55,651 nucleotides of DNA from Chloroflexota bacterium (GCA_019873645.1 JAIOAX010000031.1:1-55651), one strand, 5' to 3'. Shown: positions 25,068 to 34,676, counted from the stretch's first letter. Notes: generated by a model not told the origin, from the letters alone. A program made the numbers and translations.

Positions 25068-26468
25068 ATGGAGAGACGAACGATCATCAGTTTTGTGTTG
25101 ATTTTGCTCTTGGCCGCCGTAGCGATTTACGGTGCGGCTTTCCAGCAGCATCCGGCCTGGCTAACGAACCTGCTCTTCTGGCAGCCGGAGGCATCACGCA
25201 ATCTCGATTTTCAGTTGGGCCTGGATCTACAAGGCGGTCTACAGGTGCTGATGGTCGCCGATCTACCGGCGGGGCGTACCCTCGACCCGCAGGCGATGGA
25301 AACCGCGCGCCGCATCGTTGAGAAGCGTGTGAACGCCCTGGGCCTAACCGAGCCGATCGTGCAGATTCAGGGGACGGAGCGCATCGTTGTCGAAATCCCC
25401 GGCATTGACAATCCGGCGCAGGCAGTGGATACCATCCGCGAGACGGCGCTGTTGGAGTTCACCGAGCCGCCGGCCGGGATGACTTTTGACTCCATCTATA
25501 TGCTGCAAATGGCGCAGATGCCCATCAGCACCACGTATGGACTGACCGAAGCCGAGATTCAAGCGCAGAGCGCTGTGACCGGCTCGATGCTGTTTAAGAC
25601 GGTCCTGACCGGCGCCGATCTGGCAAATGCTTTTGTCACCCGTGATGATCGTACCTCGCAGCCGGTAGTCGCCATCGAATTTCAATCTGCCGCTGCTAAC
25701 CTTTTCTCCGAGTATACTTCCTCCCATCTGGGACAATATCTCTGTATCGTGCTGGATAAGCAGATTATCTCTTGTCCGCGAATAGATGCCGCCATCCCCA
25801 ACGGCAAAGCCACCATCCAGGGGAGTTTCACCTTCGATACGGCGAATCAATTGGCCGTGCAATTGCAGTATGGTGCGTTGCCCATCCCCTTGAAAATCGA
25901 AAGCTATAAGGCCATCGGGCCAAGCCTGGGGGCGATTTCGGTGGAGAAGAGTATCCGCGCCGGCATTGTGGGGTTGGCCGTCGTGTTCCTGTTTATGCTG
26001 ATCTATTATCGCCTCAATGGCCTGGCAGCCGACCTGGCACTGGCGTTGTATGTGTTGCTGAACCTGTTGCTCTATAAGCTCGTGCCGGTGACGTTGACCC
26101 TGCCGGGGATCGCCGGTTTCTTGCTTTCTGCCGGTATGGCGGTGGATGCCAATATCCTGGTATTCGAGCGTATGAAAGAAGAACTGCGGCGGGGACGTTC
26201 CCTGATGCGGGCGGCAGAGTCGGGTTTTGCGCGGGCGTGGACCTCGGTGCGCGATTCTAACCTGGCGACGTTGCTCACCTGCGCCATTCTGTACATTTTC
26301 GGCAACGCCTTCGCCGCCAGTCTGGTGAAAGGGTTTGCCATTACCCTGGCTCTGGGTACGGTGATGAACCTGTTCACAGCCATTGTGGTGACACGCACGC
26401 TGGTTCGAGTCTTCTTCGGAACCTTCGGCGACTGGATTCAGAAACATCTCTGGGTGTTGGGACTGTAG
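25068..26468 (+). CDS. secD: Protein translocase subunit SecD
   Basis: 466 residues from the ATG at 25068 (CAGGAG upstream); the frame is open from 25005, but that would start inside the promoter. One N-terminal membrane helix, a periplasmic P1 domain (QLGLDLQGGLQVLM marks its start), and five C-terminal helices with the signature GMAVDANILVFERMKEE. SecDF uses the proton gradient to pull exported proteins from SecYEG. secF follows after 9 bases; yajC is not upstream. Shorter than proteobacterial SecD, as usual outside that group. Confidence 0.96.
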   Translation: MERRTIISFVLILLLAAVAIYGAAFQQHPAWLTNLLFWQPEASRNLDFQLGLDLQGGLQVLMVADLPAGRTLDPQAMETARRIVEKRVNALGLTEPIVQIQGTERIVVEIPGIDNPAQAVDTIRETALLEFTEPPAGMTFDSIYMLQMAQMPISTTYGLTEAEIQAQSAVTGSMLFKTVLTGADLANAFVTRDDRTSQPVVAIEFQSAAANLFSEYTSSHLGQYLCIVLDKQIISCPRIDAAIPNGKATIQGSFTFDTANQLAVQLQYGALPIPLKIESYKAIGPSLGAISVEKSIRAGIVGLAVVFLFMLIYYRLNGLAADLALALYVLLNLLLYKLVPVTLTLPGIAGFLLSAGMAVDANILVFERMKEELRRGRSLMRAAESGFARAWTSVRDSNLATLLTCAILYIFGNAFAASLVKGFAITLALGTVMNLFTAIVVTRTLVRVFFGTFGDWIQKHLWVLGL

Positions 26469-26477
26469 GAGGACGCT

Positions 26478-27416
26478 ATGCTTAACTTCGTACAAAAGCG
26501 GCGTTTATTTTTCACGATTGCCGGCGTCTTGATTGCCCTTAGTGTTGTGGCTTTGATTGTTTCGGCCATTATGTTCAACGGCCAGGCCTTGCGCATCAGC
26601 ATTGACTTCAAAGGTGGGACGCTGTTCAGTTTGCACTTTACCGGCCCGGTGGAAGAAGCGGCCATCCGCGACGTCTTCACCGCCAACGGGCACACCTCAC
26701 CCATCGTGCAGCGGCTCGGCGCGGCCGCCGATAATTCCTGGCAGGTGCGCACCCGCTTCGCCGACAGCGAGGAAATTCAGCAGCTCTTGAACGACCTCGA
26801 TACGCAGGTCGGTACAGTAGACCGCGCCCTCTCAAACTGGAACACCGTTGAGCCGACCGTGGGTGCCGAAGTGGCGCAACAAGCGGCGCTGGCCGTGTTT
26901 GTGGCGGCGTTGGCCGTTTTGGGCTTCATCTGGTACTCGTTCCGCCGCGTGCCCCATCCCTTCCGCTATGGCGTCGTCCCCATCGCGGCCATGCTGGTGA
27001 ATGTGGTCATCACCCTGGGCTTTTTTGCGCTGATGGGCATCCTGCAAGGCTGGGAGGCCGACGCGCTGTTCCTGACGGCCCTGTTGACCGTGATCGGCTT
27101 TTCGGTGCAAGACGTGATTGTGGTTTTCGACCGGATCCGTGAAAACATCCCCCGGCACCGCGGCGAGCCGTTTGAGCTGATCGTGAACCGCAGTATCCTG
27201 GAAACCGTCCATCGCTCGCTGGCGACGCAGCTCAATGCGATGTTCGTGATGATTGCAATTTTACTCTTCGGCGGGGCAACGATCAAGCCGTTTATTGCCG
27301 TGATGCTGGTGGGGATGCTCAGTGAAACTTTCACGTCGTTGTGCGTGGCCGTGCCGCTGCTGGTCGCCTGGGAAGAGTACAATCATCGCCGTACCCTGGC
27401 CCACGCTGCGGCGTGA
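26478..27416 (+). CDS. secF: Protein translocase subunit SecF
   Basis: 312 residues, with AGGAGG before the ATG. N-terminal membrane helix, short periplasmic domain (SIDFKGGTLFSLHF), then five helices with IGFSVQDVIVVFDRIREN, the SecF counterpart of the SecD signature. It forms the SecDF proton-driven export motor with SecD. A strong terminator at 27519 closes the operon. Confidence 0.96.
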   Translation: MLNFVQKRRLFFTIAGVLIALSVVALIVSAIMFNGQALRISIDFKGGTLFSLHFTGPVEEAAIRDVFTANGHTSPIVQRLGAAADNSWQVRTRFADSEEIQQLLNDLDTQVGTVDRALSNWNTVEPTVGAEVAQQAALAVFVAALAVLGFIWYSFRRVPHPFRYGVVPIAAMLVNVVITLGFFALMGILQGWEADALFLTALLTVIGFSVQDVIVVFDRIRENIPRHRGEPFELIVNRSILETVHRSLATQLNAMFVMIAILLFGGATIKPFIAVMLVGMLSETFTSLCVAVPLLVAWEEYNHRRTLAHAAA

Positions 27417-27429
27417 GTTCCTCCGCAAA

Positions 27430-27460
27430 TAGTCCGGTAGTCATTAGTCGCGTAGTCCTG
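27430..27460. repeat. Heptamer array, unit TAGTCNN
   Basis: TAGTCCG, GTAGTCA, TTAGTCG and CGTAGTC recur with 7-bp period between the secF stop and its terminator. Confidence 0.65.
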
Positions 27461-27518
27461 CGTGCCTTTTCATTATCGGGGTTTACCGCATTTGGCTACA
27501 CTCCTTCACACTAAATTG

Positions 27519-27549
27519 ACAAGACGGCCCGCGGGCCGTCTTGTTTTTT
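27519..27549 (+). terminator. Intrinsic terminator of secDF
   Basis: A perfect 13-bp arm (ACAAGACGGCCCG with its complement, no unpaired loop bases in the drawn palindrome) followed by T6. About 100 bp after the secF stop. Confidence 0.93.
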
Positions 27550-27555
27550 CCCGCT

Positions 27556-27631
27556 GCGCAGGCGCAGTCTGGAGACCGGCCTGAGCACCACAACCACAAT
27601 TTGCTGTGGCCGGTCTCTGACCGCGCCACTG
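27556..27631. repeat. GGTCTC-dyad intergenic element, copy C (permuted)
   Basis: Has the two modules of copies A and B in the opposite order: GTCTGGAGACCGGCCTGAGCA first, then TGTGGCCGGTCTCTGACCGC. This is what the junction of two head-to-tail units would look like. The rest of the interval up to 27765 holds a weak GACTA heptamer stretch (about 27697-27752) and the Shine-Dalgarno of the next gene. Confidence 0.7.
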
Positions 27632-27765
27632 AAGCTCCGGTAATGCCTCCTCTTCACTTGCCCTTCTTGCGGCTAACGCTACAATCAACCCAATGAACGC
27701 ATGACTATTCAACTAACGAGCAACAGACTATCCTGACTATCAGACTGTTTCCTGAGGAGACTCCA

Positions 27766-28140
27766 ATGTCACAGAAACCCAAGCGAGCGCAACCCGCGGA
27801 AGAATCGCCCCTGACGCTGACGAAAGGCTGGGGACAACAGATGCTCGGCGCCGTGATCGGGGCGCTGGCGATGGCTGTGGCGCTGCAAATCGGCGCCGCG
27901 TTGGGATGGGAACCGGCAAATCGCACGGCGCTCCTTTTCATCGGCGGGGCGGTGGGTGCGGTGCTCTTTGACCTTGAACGTTTCGCGCTGGCCGGCTCGC
28001 GCCTCACCCGGCGCACCGACGGGCCGGGCATACGGCTGCTCAACATTGTTATTGCACTACTGGGGATGGCGCTTGTTGGCGGTCTGGTGATTACTTTGAC
28101 CGCTTTGGTCGGTAAGCTCTTTGACTTTCTGGGGTGGTAA
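27766..28140 (+). CDS. Small integral membrane protein, unknown
   Basis: 124 residues, GAGGAG upstream. About 25 polar residues, then three hydrophobic helices (about 27-47, 54-70 and 90-117). Not recognised. The charged stretch between helices 2 and 3 (RRTDGPG) is probably cytoplasmic. It ends 15 bases before the giant VWA gene, whose promoter lies inside its last codons, so the two may be related in function. Confidence 0.7.
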   Translation: MSQKPKRAQPAEESPLTLTKGWGQQMLGAVIGALAMAVALQIGAALGWEPANRTALLFIGGAVGAVLFDLERFALAGSRLTRRTDGPGIRLLNIVIALLGMALVGGLVITLTALVGKLFDFLGW

Positions 28141-28149
28141 ACTTAGAAT
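28121..28149 (+). promoter_or_regulatory. Internal promoter for the VWA gene, probably leaderless
   Basis: TTGACT (28121-28126), 17-bp spacer, TAGAAT (28144-28149), six bases before the ATG at 28156. No Shine-Dalgarno sequence is present. Confidence 0.5.
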
Positions 28150-28155
28150 CGGCCT

Positions 28156-31100
28156 ATGCGTTTCTTGAACCCGGCGGGATTCCTGGGCCTGTTGCTGGCT
28201 GCGCCGATTGTGCTGCTGTACTTGCTGCGGCTGCACCGCCGGAACGTGCCTGTGCCCAGCCTGTTGCTGTGGGAAGCGGTGCTGGCCGACCGTTACGCCA
28301 ATCGCCCCTGGCAAAAGCTCCGGCGTAACTGGCTGCTCTTTTTGCAGTTGTTGATCCTGCTCGCGCTGGTCTGCGGGATGGCACGACCGGCCCTGCCGGC
28401 GCCCTTGACCTTTCACGGTCAGGTGATCGTGTTGCTGGATGCCTCGGCCAGCATGCAGGCCCGCGACGCCGACGGGGTGAGCCGCTTTGAAATCGCGCAA
28501 CGTGAGCTACGCCGTCTGGCGGCGACGCTCGATCCGGGCGACCGGGTGGCCTTGATTAGCGTGGGCCCAACGCCCGGCTTGCTACTCCAGGGCGGTGATG
28601 CGACGGCGTTCCGACGGGTGCTGGAGTCCGCCGTGCCTGCGGATGGCCCGGCGGATTGGCGCGCGGCAGCAGCCCTGGCGGCAGGTCTGGCAAGCGGCGA
28701 GAACATCCATACCGTGCTCGTGACCGACGCCGCAGTCACCGAGACGTTGCCGGCGCTTCCCGGCGTCGTCCACCTGATTGCCGTCCCGCGCGGAGCGGCG
28801 AATGTGGGGATTGTTGCCTTCGCCCTGCGCCGCGCCGCCGCGGACTTGACGGCCTTCGTGCGGCTGTTCAACGACGGCCCGGCGACGACACGCACATTGG
28901 CCTTGTATGCAGATGGCACACTGGTCGAGCGGCGCGCCGTAGAACTGCCGACCGAAGGGGCAGCCGCGTTCACCTTCACCAGCCTCCCGGCGTTGACGTG
29001 GATTGAAGCGCGCCTGGAGGAGACGGACGCGCTGGCCGTGGACGACCGCGCCTGGATTGTCTTGACTGCGGATGGCGGCGGGCGTGCGCTTTTGGTGACG
29101 CCGGGCAATCGTTTCCTGGCGCAAGCTCTACGGACGCTCCCCGATTTGCCCCTGTCACAAGCGACAACGTTGGATCCGGGCGTGGCTGACGACTACGGCG
29201 TTGTGGTGGTGGACGGCCCGGTAACGACAACGCTGCCCGCAGCCAATCTATGGCTTATCGCGCCGGGGACGGGAGCGCCTTGCGGTGAGCCGGGGACTGT
29301 GGTGACGCCGACGCTTGGCGTGCGCGGCCGATGGTCGCATCCGCTGCTCCAATACGTCGAGTGGGCCGATGTCCATGTAGCGCGCGCCCGCTTCTATACC
29401 GTCCCCGACGATGCGGAAGTGCTTGTGGAGACGGCGGCCGGGCCGCTGCTGTGGATCATCGAGCGACCTGGGCAGCGTCTGGTATGTACGGCTTTCGATC
29501 TCCACGATTCGGATTTGCCGTTACGGCTGGCGTTCCCGATTCTCACGGCGAACGTGGTGGGCTGGCTGATGCCGCAGATCTCTACAGAACCCCTGTTGCC
29601 CTTGCCCGCCGGGGAAGCCTGGGAACCCGACCTGCCGCCTGCCGCGACGGCAGCCACATTGATCACGCCAGATGGACGACGCCTGACCCTATCACCGGAT
29701 GCGCCGCGCACGCTGGAGACGGCGGCCGGCCTGTACCGCATCGAGGCGCAGACGCCCACCGGAACCGTCGTGCGCTACGCGGCACTGGCGTTGCTCGCAG
29801 AAGGCGAAAGCGACTTGCGTCCCCGTGAAATCAACGTCGGTGGGCAAATTCTTCCGCCGGCCGAAGCTGCGCCGGGCTGGCGCGACCTGAGCCGTTGGGC
29901 CGTTGCTATGGCCTTAGCCCTACTCGTGCTCGAAGCCCTGCTCTGGTGGGGGTCCACCCTCCGCCGGCGCCTCTGTTCCCTCCGCCCCTTCTCCCCCTCC
30001 CCGTCTACCGTCTACCGTCTACCGTCTACTTCTCCCTCCCCGTCTACCGTCTACCGTCTACCGTCTACCCTTTTCCTCCGCCTGCTCCTGGTCGCCTTGC
30101 TCCTGCTCACCCTTGCCGATGCCTACTGGTCCCGCCCCACCCGCGACCTGGCTGTTGTCTTCCTGCTGGATCGTTCGGCGAGCACCCGCAGTGCCTGGGA
30201 GATGCAACTGGATTTCGTTCGGGACGCATTGGCGCGTAAGGCGCCGCAAGATCGCGCCGCGCTGGTGGTTTTTGCCGGCGACGCCTGGGTGGATCGTGCC
30301 TTGTCATCGCTGGCGACGCTCCCTGAGGTGGCGACGTTGCCGCGTATAGACGCCACCAACATTGAGAGCGCGGTGCGTTTGGGGCTGGCGCTCATCCCCG
30401 AAGGCGCGCCGGGCCGCCTGGTGCTCCTCACCGACGGCTTGGAGACCTATGGACGCGCGGCCTGGGCGCTGCGTGAGGCGCAAGCGCGCGGCGTGGATAT
30501 ACAATTTGTCCAGGTCGGCTCGGGGACGCCGGAGGCCGGAGCCTGGATTGCGGATGTGCGCCTGCCGACCCACGTCTACCCCGGCGACCGTGTACCGGTG
30601 ATGGTGGAAATCGGCAGCACCGTGCAGCAGAACTTGCGCTTAACGTGGACGGCCGGCAGACAAACCGGGCAGGAAGGTGTGCGCGTGTTGGGGACATCCG
30701 AGACCCTGGCGTTCAGCTTTGCAGCTGGGGAAGTGGGGTTTATGCCCCTGCGGGTGTGCCTGGAGCCGGAATATGACACATTCACCCAAAACAACTGCGC
30801 CGATGGCTGGGTGCTGGTCCAGGGCGCACCGCGAATTTTGCTTGTCGGTGCACCCGAGGACTGCACGCCGTTGCTCCGCGCGCTTGAGGAAACCGGATTG
30901 ACGGTCGAGACGGCCGCCCCTGAAGCCCTGCCTCTGACGGCGCAGGCGTTGGTGGACTACGCGGCAGTCATTGTGGTTAACACACCCGCGCGCAGTTTTG
31001 CGCCACAAGCCTTAAACGCTTTGCGCGCTTTCGTGCGCGACCTGGGCGGCGGCCTGATTGCCGTCGGCGGGCCGCAGAGCTACGGCGTCGGGGGGTGGCT

Positions 31101-32817
31101 GGGGACGCCCCTGGAAGAAGCCCTGCCGGTGCACATGCAGGTGCAGGACCCCCGTCGCTTCCCGCCGCTGGTGATGGCGGTGGTCATTGATAAATCCGGC
31201 AGCATGGGCATGCAAGAAGCCGGCGTCCTGAAGATCCGCCTGGCAGCCGAAGCGGCCATCCGCGTGGCCGAAAGTCTGAACGATACCGACACGCTGGCGG
31301 TGGTGGCGTATGACGATCGGCCGGCCGACACCTTTGGCCCGACCACAATGGATCAGCGCGACGCCCTTATCGCGCAATTGCGCCGTCTCCAACCGGGCGG
31401 CGGCGGCATCTATGTGCGTGAAAGCCTGCTCTATGCTGCCGATCTGCTGCGCAACGTGGAAGCTACTCCCGAAACGCAACGGCACATTTTGCTCCTTGCC
31501 GACGGCAGCGACGCCGAACATCAGGAACAGGTGCCGACGTTGGTGCAAAAGCTGGTGGACGAGGGGATGACCGTCAGTGTGGTGTCCATCGGTCAGGGGA
31601 GCGATGTGCCTTTTCTGCGCCAGGTCGCCCAAAGCGGACAGGGACGCTTTTATCTCACCGAACGCGCCGCCGATCTACCGGCCATTTTTGCCGAAGAAAC
31701 GGCGCGGGTGAAACGTTCCTACATCGTCGAGAAAACATTTTATCCTGAGCCGTTGACGCCGTGGCTGCCGCTGGCCGACATCGCCGCCACGCCGCCGCTG
31801 CGGGGGTACGTGGCAACGACGCCGAAGAGCGCGGCGCAGGTGGTGTGGAACGCCACGGAATACGATCCACTGCTGGCGGTCTGGCAATACGGGCTGGGAC
31901 GTGCGGTAGCCTGGACTTCGGATGCGACGGGGCGTTGGGCGTCCGAGTGGGTCGCCTGGGAAGGGTTCTCTGAGTTCTGGGGAGCGGTGGTGCGGGCAGT
32001 ATTGCCGTCGCCGGCCGATAGCGGCCTGGCGCTGCGGATTATGGCGGAAGGCGACCGGGCCCATGTGATCGTGGATGTGGTCGCGCCTGAGGCAACAACA
32101 GATACGGGCTACGTGGACGGCCTGGACTTGCGCCTTTCCGTGACACCTGCCGGCGTCGGACAAGGGGCATCGCAGACGGTAACGCTGATTCAGCGCGCGC
32201 CGGGCCGGTATGAAGGCTATTTCACACCGGCAGGCCGCAGCACCTTGTTGCTGCGGCTCCATGGAGATCGCGATCTGGTAGCCGGCTGGGCCGCGCCGAC
32301 GCCGCTGGAGTATATCCCCGGCGACGCGCTGGCGGCGGTGGCGCGGTTGACCATGCAGGGCGGCGGCGGCGTGCGCGAACCGACGGAAGTTTTCGTGCAC
32401 AATCTACGTGGACGCACCCGCGAGCAGCCCCTGGCCCCGCTGTTAATCTTGATCGCGGCCCTGTTGTGGCCGGTGGATATTGCGTGGCGGCGCCTGGCCC
32501 TGACGCGAGAGGACATCCGGCGGCTGTTTGTCATGGTGTGGGAACGGGTACGCCGCCTGCGCCGCGGACCACGCCCCGTACCGGAAGTGCCGCCCACCCT
32601 TGCCGCGACGCTGCGTCGGCGGCAACGCCGCCCGGAGCGTCCCTCTACGCCTGTGATGCCGCCGGAGAGCGCCGCGCCCCCCTTGCCGGCGTCGCCGGAA
32701 AAGCCCGAAACGCCTGCACCCATTGCGCCGTCAGCTTCACCAGCTTCGACGCCGCCCACAGGTCCCCAGGAAGCGGATACGCTGGCCGCGCGTTTGAAGC
32801 GGCGAATCCGGGAATAA
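28156..32817 (+). CDS. Giant triple-VWA membrane protein (BatA-like / GATase-like fusion)
   Basis: 1553 residues. Half 1 (about 1-611): BatA-like N-terminus with two membrane helices (FLNPAGFLGLLLAAPIVLLY and a second near 60-78), VWA domain with MIDAS DASAS at D95, and a closing helix (about 582-600). Half 2 (about 640-1553): membrane helix, VWA with DRSAS at D672, a GATase-1-like Rossmann region (about 893-985), a third VWA with DKSGS at D1012, another helix near 1420 and a Pro-rich cytoplasmic tail. Each half resembles a complete stand-alone protein of other Chloroflexota. They are joined by about 27 residues encoded by a heptamer array, (STVYRLP)n. VWA domains bind partners through Mg; BatA-type proteins work with MoxR ATPases, absent here. 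Fusion is inferred. Confidence 0.85.
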   Translation: MRFLNPAGFLGLLLAAPIVLLYLLRLHRRNVPVPSLLLWEAVLADRYANRPWQKLRRNWLLFLQLLILLALVCGMARPALPAPLTFHGQVIVLLDASASMQARDADGVSRFEIAQRELRRLAATLDPGDRVALISVGPTPGLLLQGGDATAFRRVLESAVPADGPADWRAAAALAAGLASGENIHTVLVTDAAVTETLPALPGVVHLIAVPRGAANVGIVAFALRRAAADLTAFVRLFNDGPATTRTLALYADGTLVERRAVELPTEGAAAFTFTSLPALTWIEARLEETDALAVDDRAWIVLTADGGGRALLVTPGNRFLAQALRTLPDLPLSQATTLDPGVADDYGVVVVDGPVTTTLPAANLWLIAPGTGAPCGEPGTVVTPTLGVRGRWSHPLLQYVEWADVHVARARFYTVPDDAEVLVETAAGPLLWIIERPGQRLVCTAFDLHDSDLPLRLAFPILTANVVGWLMPQISTEPLLPLPAGEAWEPDLPPAATAATLITPDGRRLTLSPDAPRTLETAAGLYRIEAQTPTGTVVRYAALALLAEGESDLRPREINVGGQILPPAEAAPGWRDLSRWAVAMALALLVLEALLWWGSTLRRRLCSLRPFSPSPSTVYRLPSTSPSPSTVYRLPSTLFLRLLLVALLLLTLADAYWSRPTRDLAVVFLLDRSASTRSAWEMQLDFVRDALARKAPQDRAALVVFAGDAWVDRALSSLATLPEVATLPRIDATNIESAVRLGLALIPEGAPGRLVLLTDGLETYGRAAWALREAQARGVDIQFVQVGSGTPEAGAWIADVRLPTHVYPGDRVPVMVEIGSTVQQNLRLTWTAGRQTGQEGVRVLGTSETLAFSFAAGEVGFMPLRVCLEPEYDTFTQNNCADGWVLVQGAPRILLVGAPEDCTPLLRALEETGLTVETAAPEALPLTAQALVDYAAVIVVNTPARSFAPQALNALRAFVRDLGGGLIAVGGPQSYGVGGWLGTPLEEALPVHMQVQDPRRFPPLVMAVVIDKSGSMGMQEAGVLKIRLAAEAAIRVAESLNDTDTLAVVAYDDRPADTFGPTTMDQRDALIAQLRRLQPGGGGIYVRESLLYAADLLRNVEATPETQRHILLLADGSDAEHQEQVPTLVQKLVDEGMTVSVVSIGQGSDVPFLRQVAQSGQGRFYLTERAADLPAIFAEETARVKRSYIVEKTFYPEPLTPWLPLADIAATPPLRGYVATTPKSAAQVVWNATEYDPLLAVWQYGLGRAVAWTSDATGRWASEWVAWEGFSEFWGAVVRAVLPSPADSGLALRIMAEGDRAHVIVDVVAPEATTDTGYVDGLDLRLSVTPAGVGQGASQTVTLIQRAPGRYEGYFTPAGRSTLLLRLHGDRDLVAGWAAPTPLEYIPGDALAAVARLTMQGGGGVREPTEVFVHNLRGRTREQPLAPLLILIAALLWPVDIAWRRLALTREDIRRLFVMVWERVRRLRRGPRPVPEVPPTLAATLRRRQRRPERPSTPVMPPESAAPPLPASPEKPETPAPIAPSASPASTPPTGPQEADTLAARLKRRIRE
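30000..30069 (+). repeat. In-frame heptamer arrays at the VWA fusion joint
   Basis: Two runs of CCGTCTA (30001-30029 and 30040-30069) separated by CTTCTCCCTCC. They encode repeats of PSTVYRL. The opposite strand, read as a gene, would contain TAG stops. Confidence 0.9.
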
Positions 32818-32823
32818 AGTAAC

Positions 32824-33666
32824 TTACGATTTCTCCTCTCTGAGTGCGCGCAGCACGCCGAGATTTTCAAAAGTCTCAACGGCGACCTTCATCGCCTGCT
32901 CCGGTCGCAAGCCACACGGCGTCTCCCAGATCAAACCGATCAATGTCAGCGGAATGGCGAAGCTGACCAACCCTGCGGGCGTTCGGATCGGCGTCACCAG
33001 AGCGATTTCGGCTTCGCGCGCCGGCAGCGTGGTTCCATAACTGGTGAGACAAATCGTTTTCAAACCCTTCTGGCGCGCCAGTTTGATGACATGGCCGGTA
33101 TCCGGGCTGACATCGGCAATGGCAAAGGCAAACAAAACCTCATCGGCTTGCATGTTTTCCAGGAACAGGGCCGATTCTGTGAGGGTGGGTTCAAATGTCG
33201 TGGCCTGGATGCCAAGGTAACGTAATTCTCTGGCCAGCACTTCGGCCAGATTGTAACTGATGGATTCACCGGTCAGCCACACCCGCGAGGCCTGATTTAA
33301 TATGCTGACAGCCTGCGCCAGTTGTGGCGTTTCGGTCGTGAAATAATGTTGCAACTGTTGATCCATGTTCTGATAGAGGGTGCGGATAAGTTCTTCCTCC
33401 GATAGATTTCCCTCGCCGTGCCGATAGGTGTGGGTGAGTTGATCCTGGACGTAACGCTTGATCTCGCGCGAGAGGTCGCGATAGCCCGGATAGCCAATAT
33501 CCTGGGCAAAGCGGACGACCGTGGCCTGATCCACATTGGCGCGCCGCGCCAGCTCCACGGCGGTGAGAAAAGCCGCTTCTATGGTGTGGTTGATCAGATA
33601 GTCGGCGAGACGGCGGTAACCGGGCGTCAACTTATCGTACATTTCGCGGATGCGTGTCTGAAACAT
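32824..33666 (-). CDS. RpiR/MurR-family regulator 1
   Basis: 280 residues. N-terminal HTH_6 (about 1-77: TPGYRRLADYLINH, then ATVVRFAQDIGYPGYRDLSRE) and C-terminal SIS sugar-phosphate-binding domain (about 120-250: VWLTGESISYNLAEVLARE). Such proteins sense sugar or amino-sugar phosphates. It is a tandem paralog of the gene at 33783-34676 and probably cotranscribed with it. GGAGAA precedes the ATG. No target enzyme genes flank them. Confidence 0.9.
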   Translation of the reverse strand: MFQTRIREMYDKLTPGYRRLADYLINHTIEAAFLTAVELARRANVDQATVVRFAQDIGYPGYRDLSREIKRYVQDQLTHTYRHGEGNLSEEELIRTLYQNMDQQLQHYFTTETPQLAQAVSILNQASRVWLTGESISYNLAEVLARELRYLGIQATTFEPTLTESALFLENMQADEVLFAFAIADVSPDTGHVIKLARQKGLKTICLTSYGTTLPAREAEIALVTPIRTPAGLVSFAIPLTLIGLIWETPCGLRPEQAMKVAVETFENLGVLRALREEKS

Positions 33667-33726
33667 AACTTTTCTCCTATGCTATTTGTTTGAGCAAACG
33701 ATTTCCCAGGGTAAAGGGTAGTGAAT

Positions 33727-33756
33727 AGACGGCGCCTTAGCCGCAAGGCGCCGTCT
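33727..33756. other. Perfect 12-bp stem-loop between the two RpiR genes
   Basis: AGACGGCGCCTT pairs with AAGGCGCCGTCT around AGCCGC. There is no T-tract on either side, so it is more likely an RNA-processing or stability hairpin, or a partial terminator, than a full terminator. Confidence 0.7.
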
Positions 33757-33782
33757 GTGTACTCTGAGGTTGAAAGTACCGT

Positions 33783-34676
33783 TTACTTCAACACACTGTC
33801 ATCCCAAAGGTCTTTAGGGGATGTAACCTCATATTCCGGCGTTTCGGCCCGCAGCTTGAGGAGTTGCTCCATATTGGCGCTGAAGCCCTCTAGCTTCACC
33901 AGGGCGTCGGCGGCGCACTCCTTCATCACGGCTTCCCAGATCAGAGCCAGCACCTGCATAAACGCGCCAAAAGTCGGTACGCCAATGGGCGTCTTGCTCG
34001 GCACGATGACCGTCAGGGCCGCTTCACGCGCCGGCAGCGCCACGCCGGAATTGGTGATGGCGATGGTCTTGATGCCCTTTTCGCGCGCCAGATGGACGGC
34101 GTAGCCGGTATCCAGGCAGGGTTCCATCCCCACCAGGGCAATCAACACATCGTCGGGAGACATTTGGGGAACGACGCTGGCCGTCTCGCCCATGCCCGGA
34201 TGGAAGGCACTGGCCGGGACGCCGTAGGTCTTGAACTTCTTCGCCAGGAAGACGGCCAGCTCGTAGCCGGTAAATTCGCCGGTGATCCAAATCTTGGACG
34301 CGGCCTTGATGATTTCCACGGCCTTGACCACGTTGGGCAGGTCGGTGGTGACGAAGTGTTGCATATTCTGGGTCGCATTCTCGACGAGCGACTGCAGCAG
34401 CTCCTCGGTGCTTTCGGCTTCACCGGCCCGGCGATAGGTGGACGTGACCTGATCCCGCACGTAATGCTTGATCTCGCGGGATAGCTCACGATAGCCAGAG
34501 TAATTCAGCTCCTGCGCGAAGCGCACCACAGTTGCCGGATCAACACCCACGCGGCGCGAAAGCTCGGTCGCCGTGAGAAAAGCAGCATCCAGGGTGCTAT
34601 TCATGAGGAAATCAGCCAGCCTTCTAAAGCCAGGGGTCAGGTTTTCATAATTTTCACGAATACGATCTTGAAACAT
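33783..34676 (-). CDS. RpiR/MurR-family regulator 2
   Basis: 297 residues, same layout as regulator 1: HTH_6 (TPGFRRLADFLMNS, ATVVRFAQELNYSGYRELSRE) and SIS domain (KIWITGEFTGYELAVFLAKK). The paralogs share most of the HTH but differ in the SIS half, suggesting different ligands. The ATG at 34676 has GGAGAG upstream. The upstream interval carries two operator-like dyads (34741 and 34889). The ligand is unknown; the dyads point to sugars or amino sugars. Confidence 0.9.
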   Translation of the reverse strand: MFQDRIRENYENLTPGFRRLADFLMNSTLDAAFLTATELSRRVGVDPATVVRFAQELNYSGYRELSREIKHYVRDQVTSTYRRAGEAESTEELLQSLVENATQNMQHFVTTDLPNVVKAVEIIKAASKIWITGEFTGYELAVFLAKKFKTYGVPASAFHPGMGETASVVPQMSPDDVLIALVGMEPCLDTGYAVHLAREKGIKTIAITNSGVALPAREAALTVIVPSKTPIGVPTFGAFMQVLALIWEAVMKECAADALVKLEGFSANMEQLLKLRAETPEYEVTSPKDLWDDSVLK

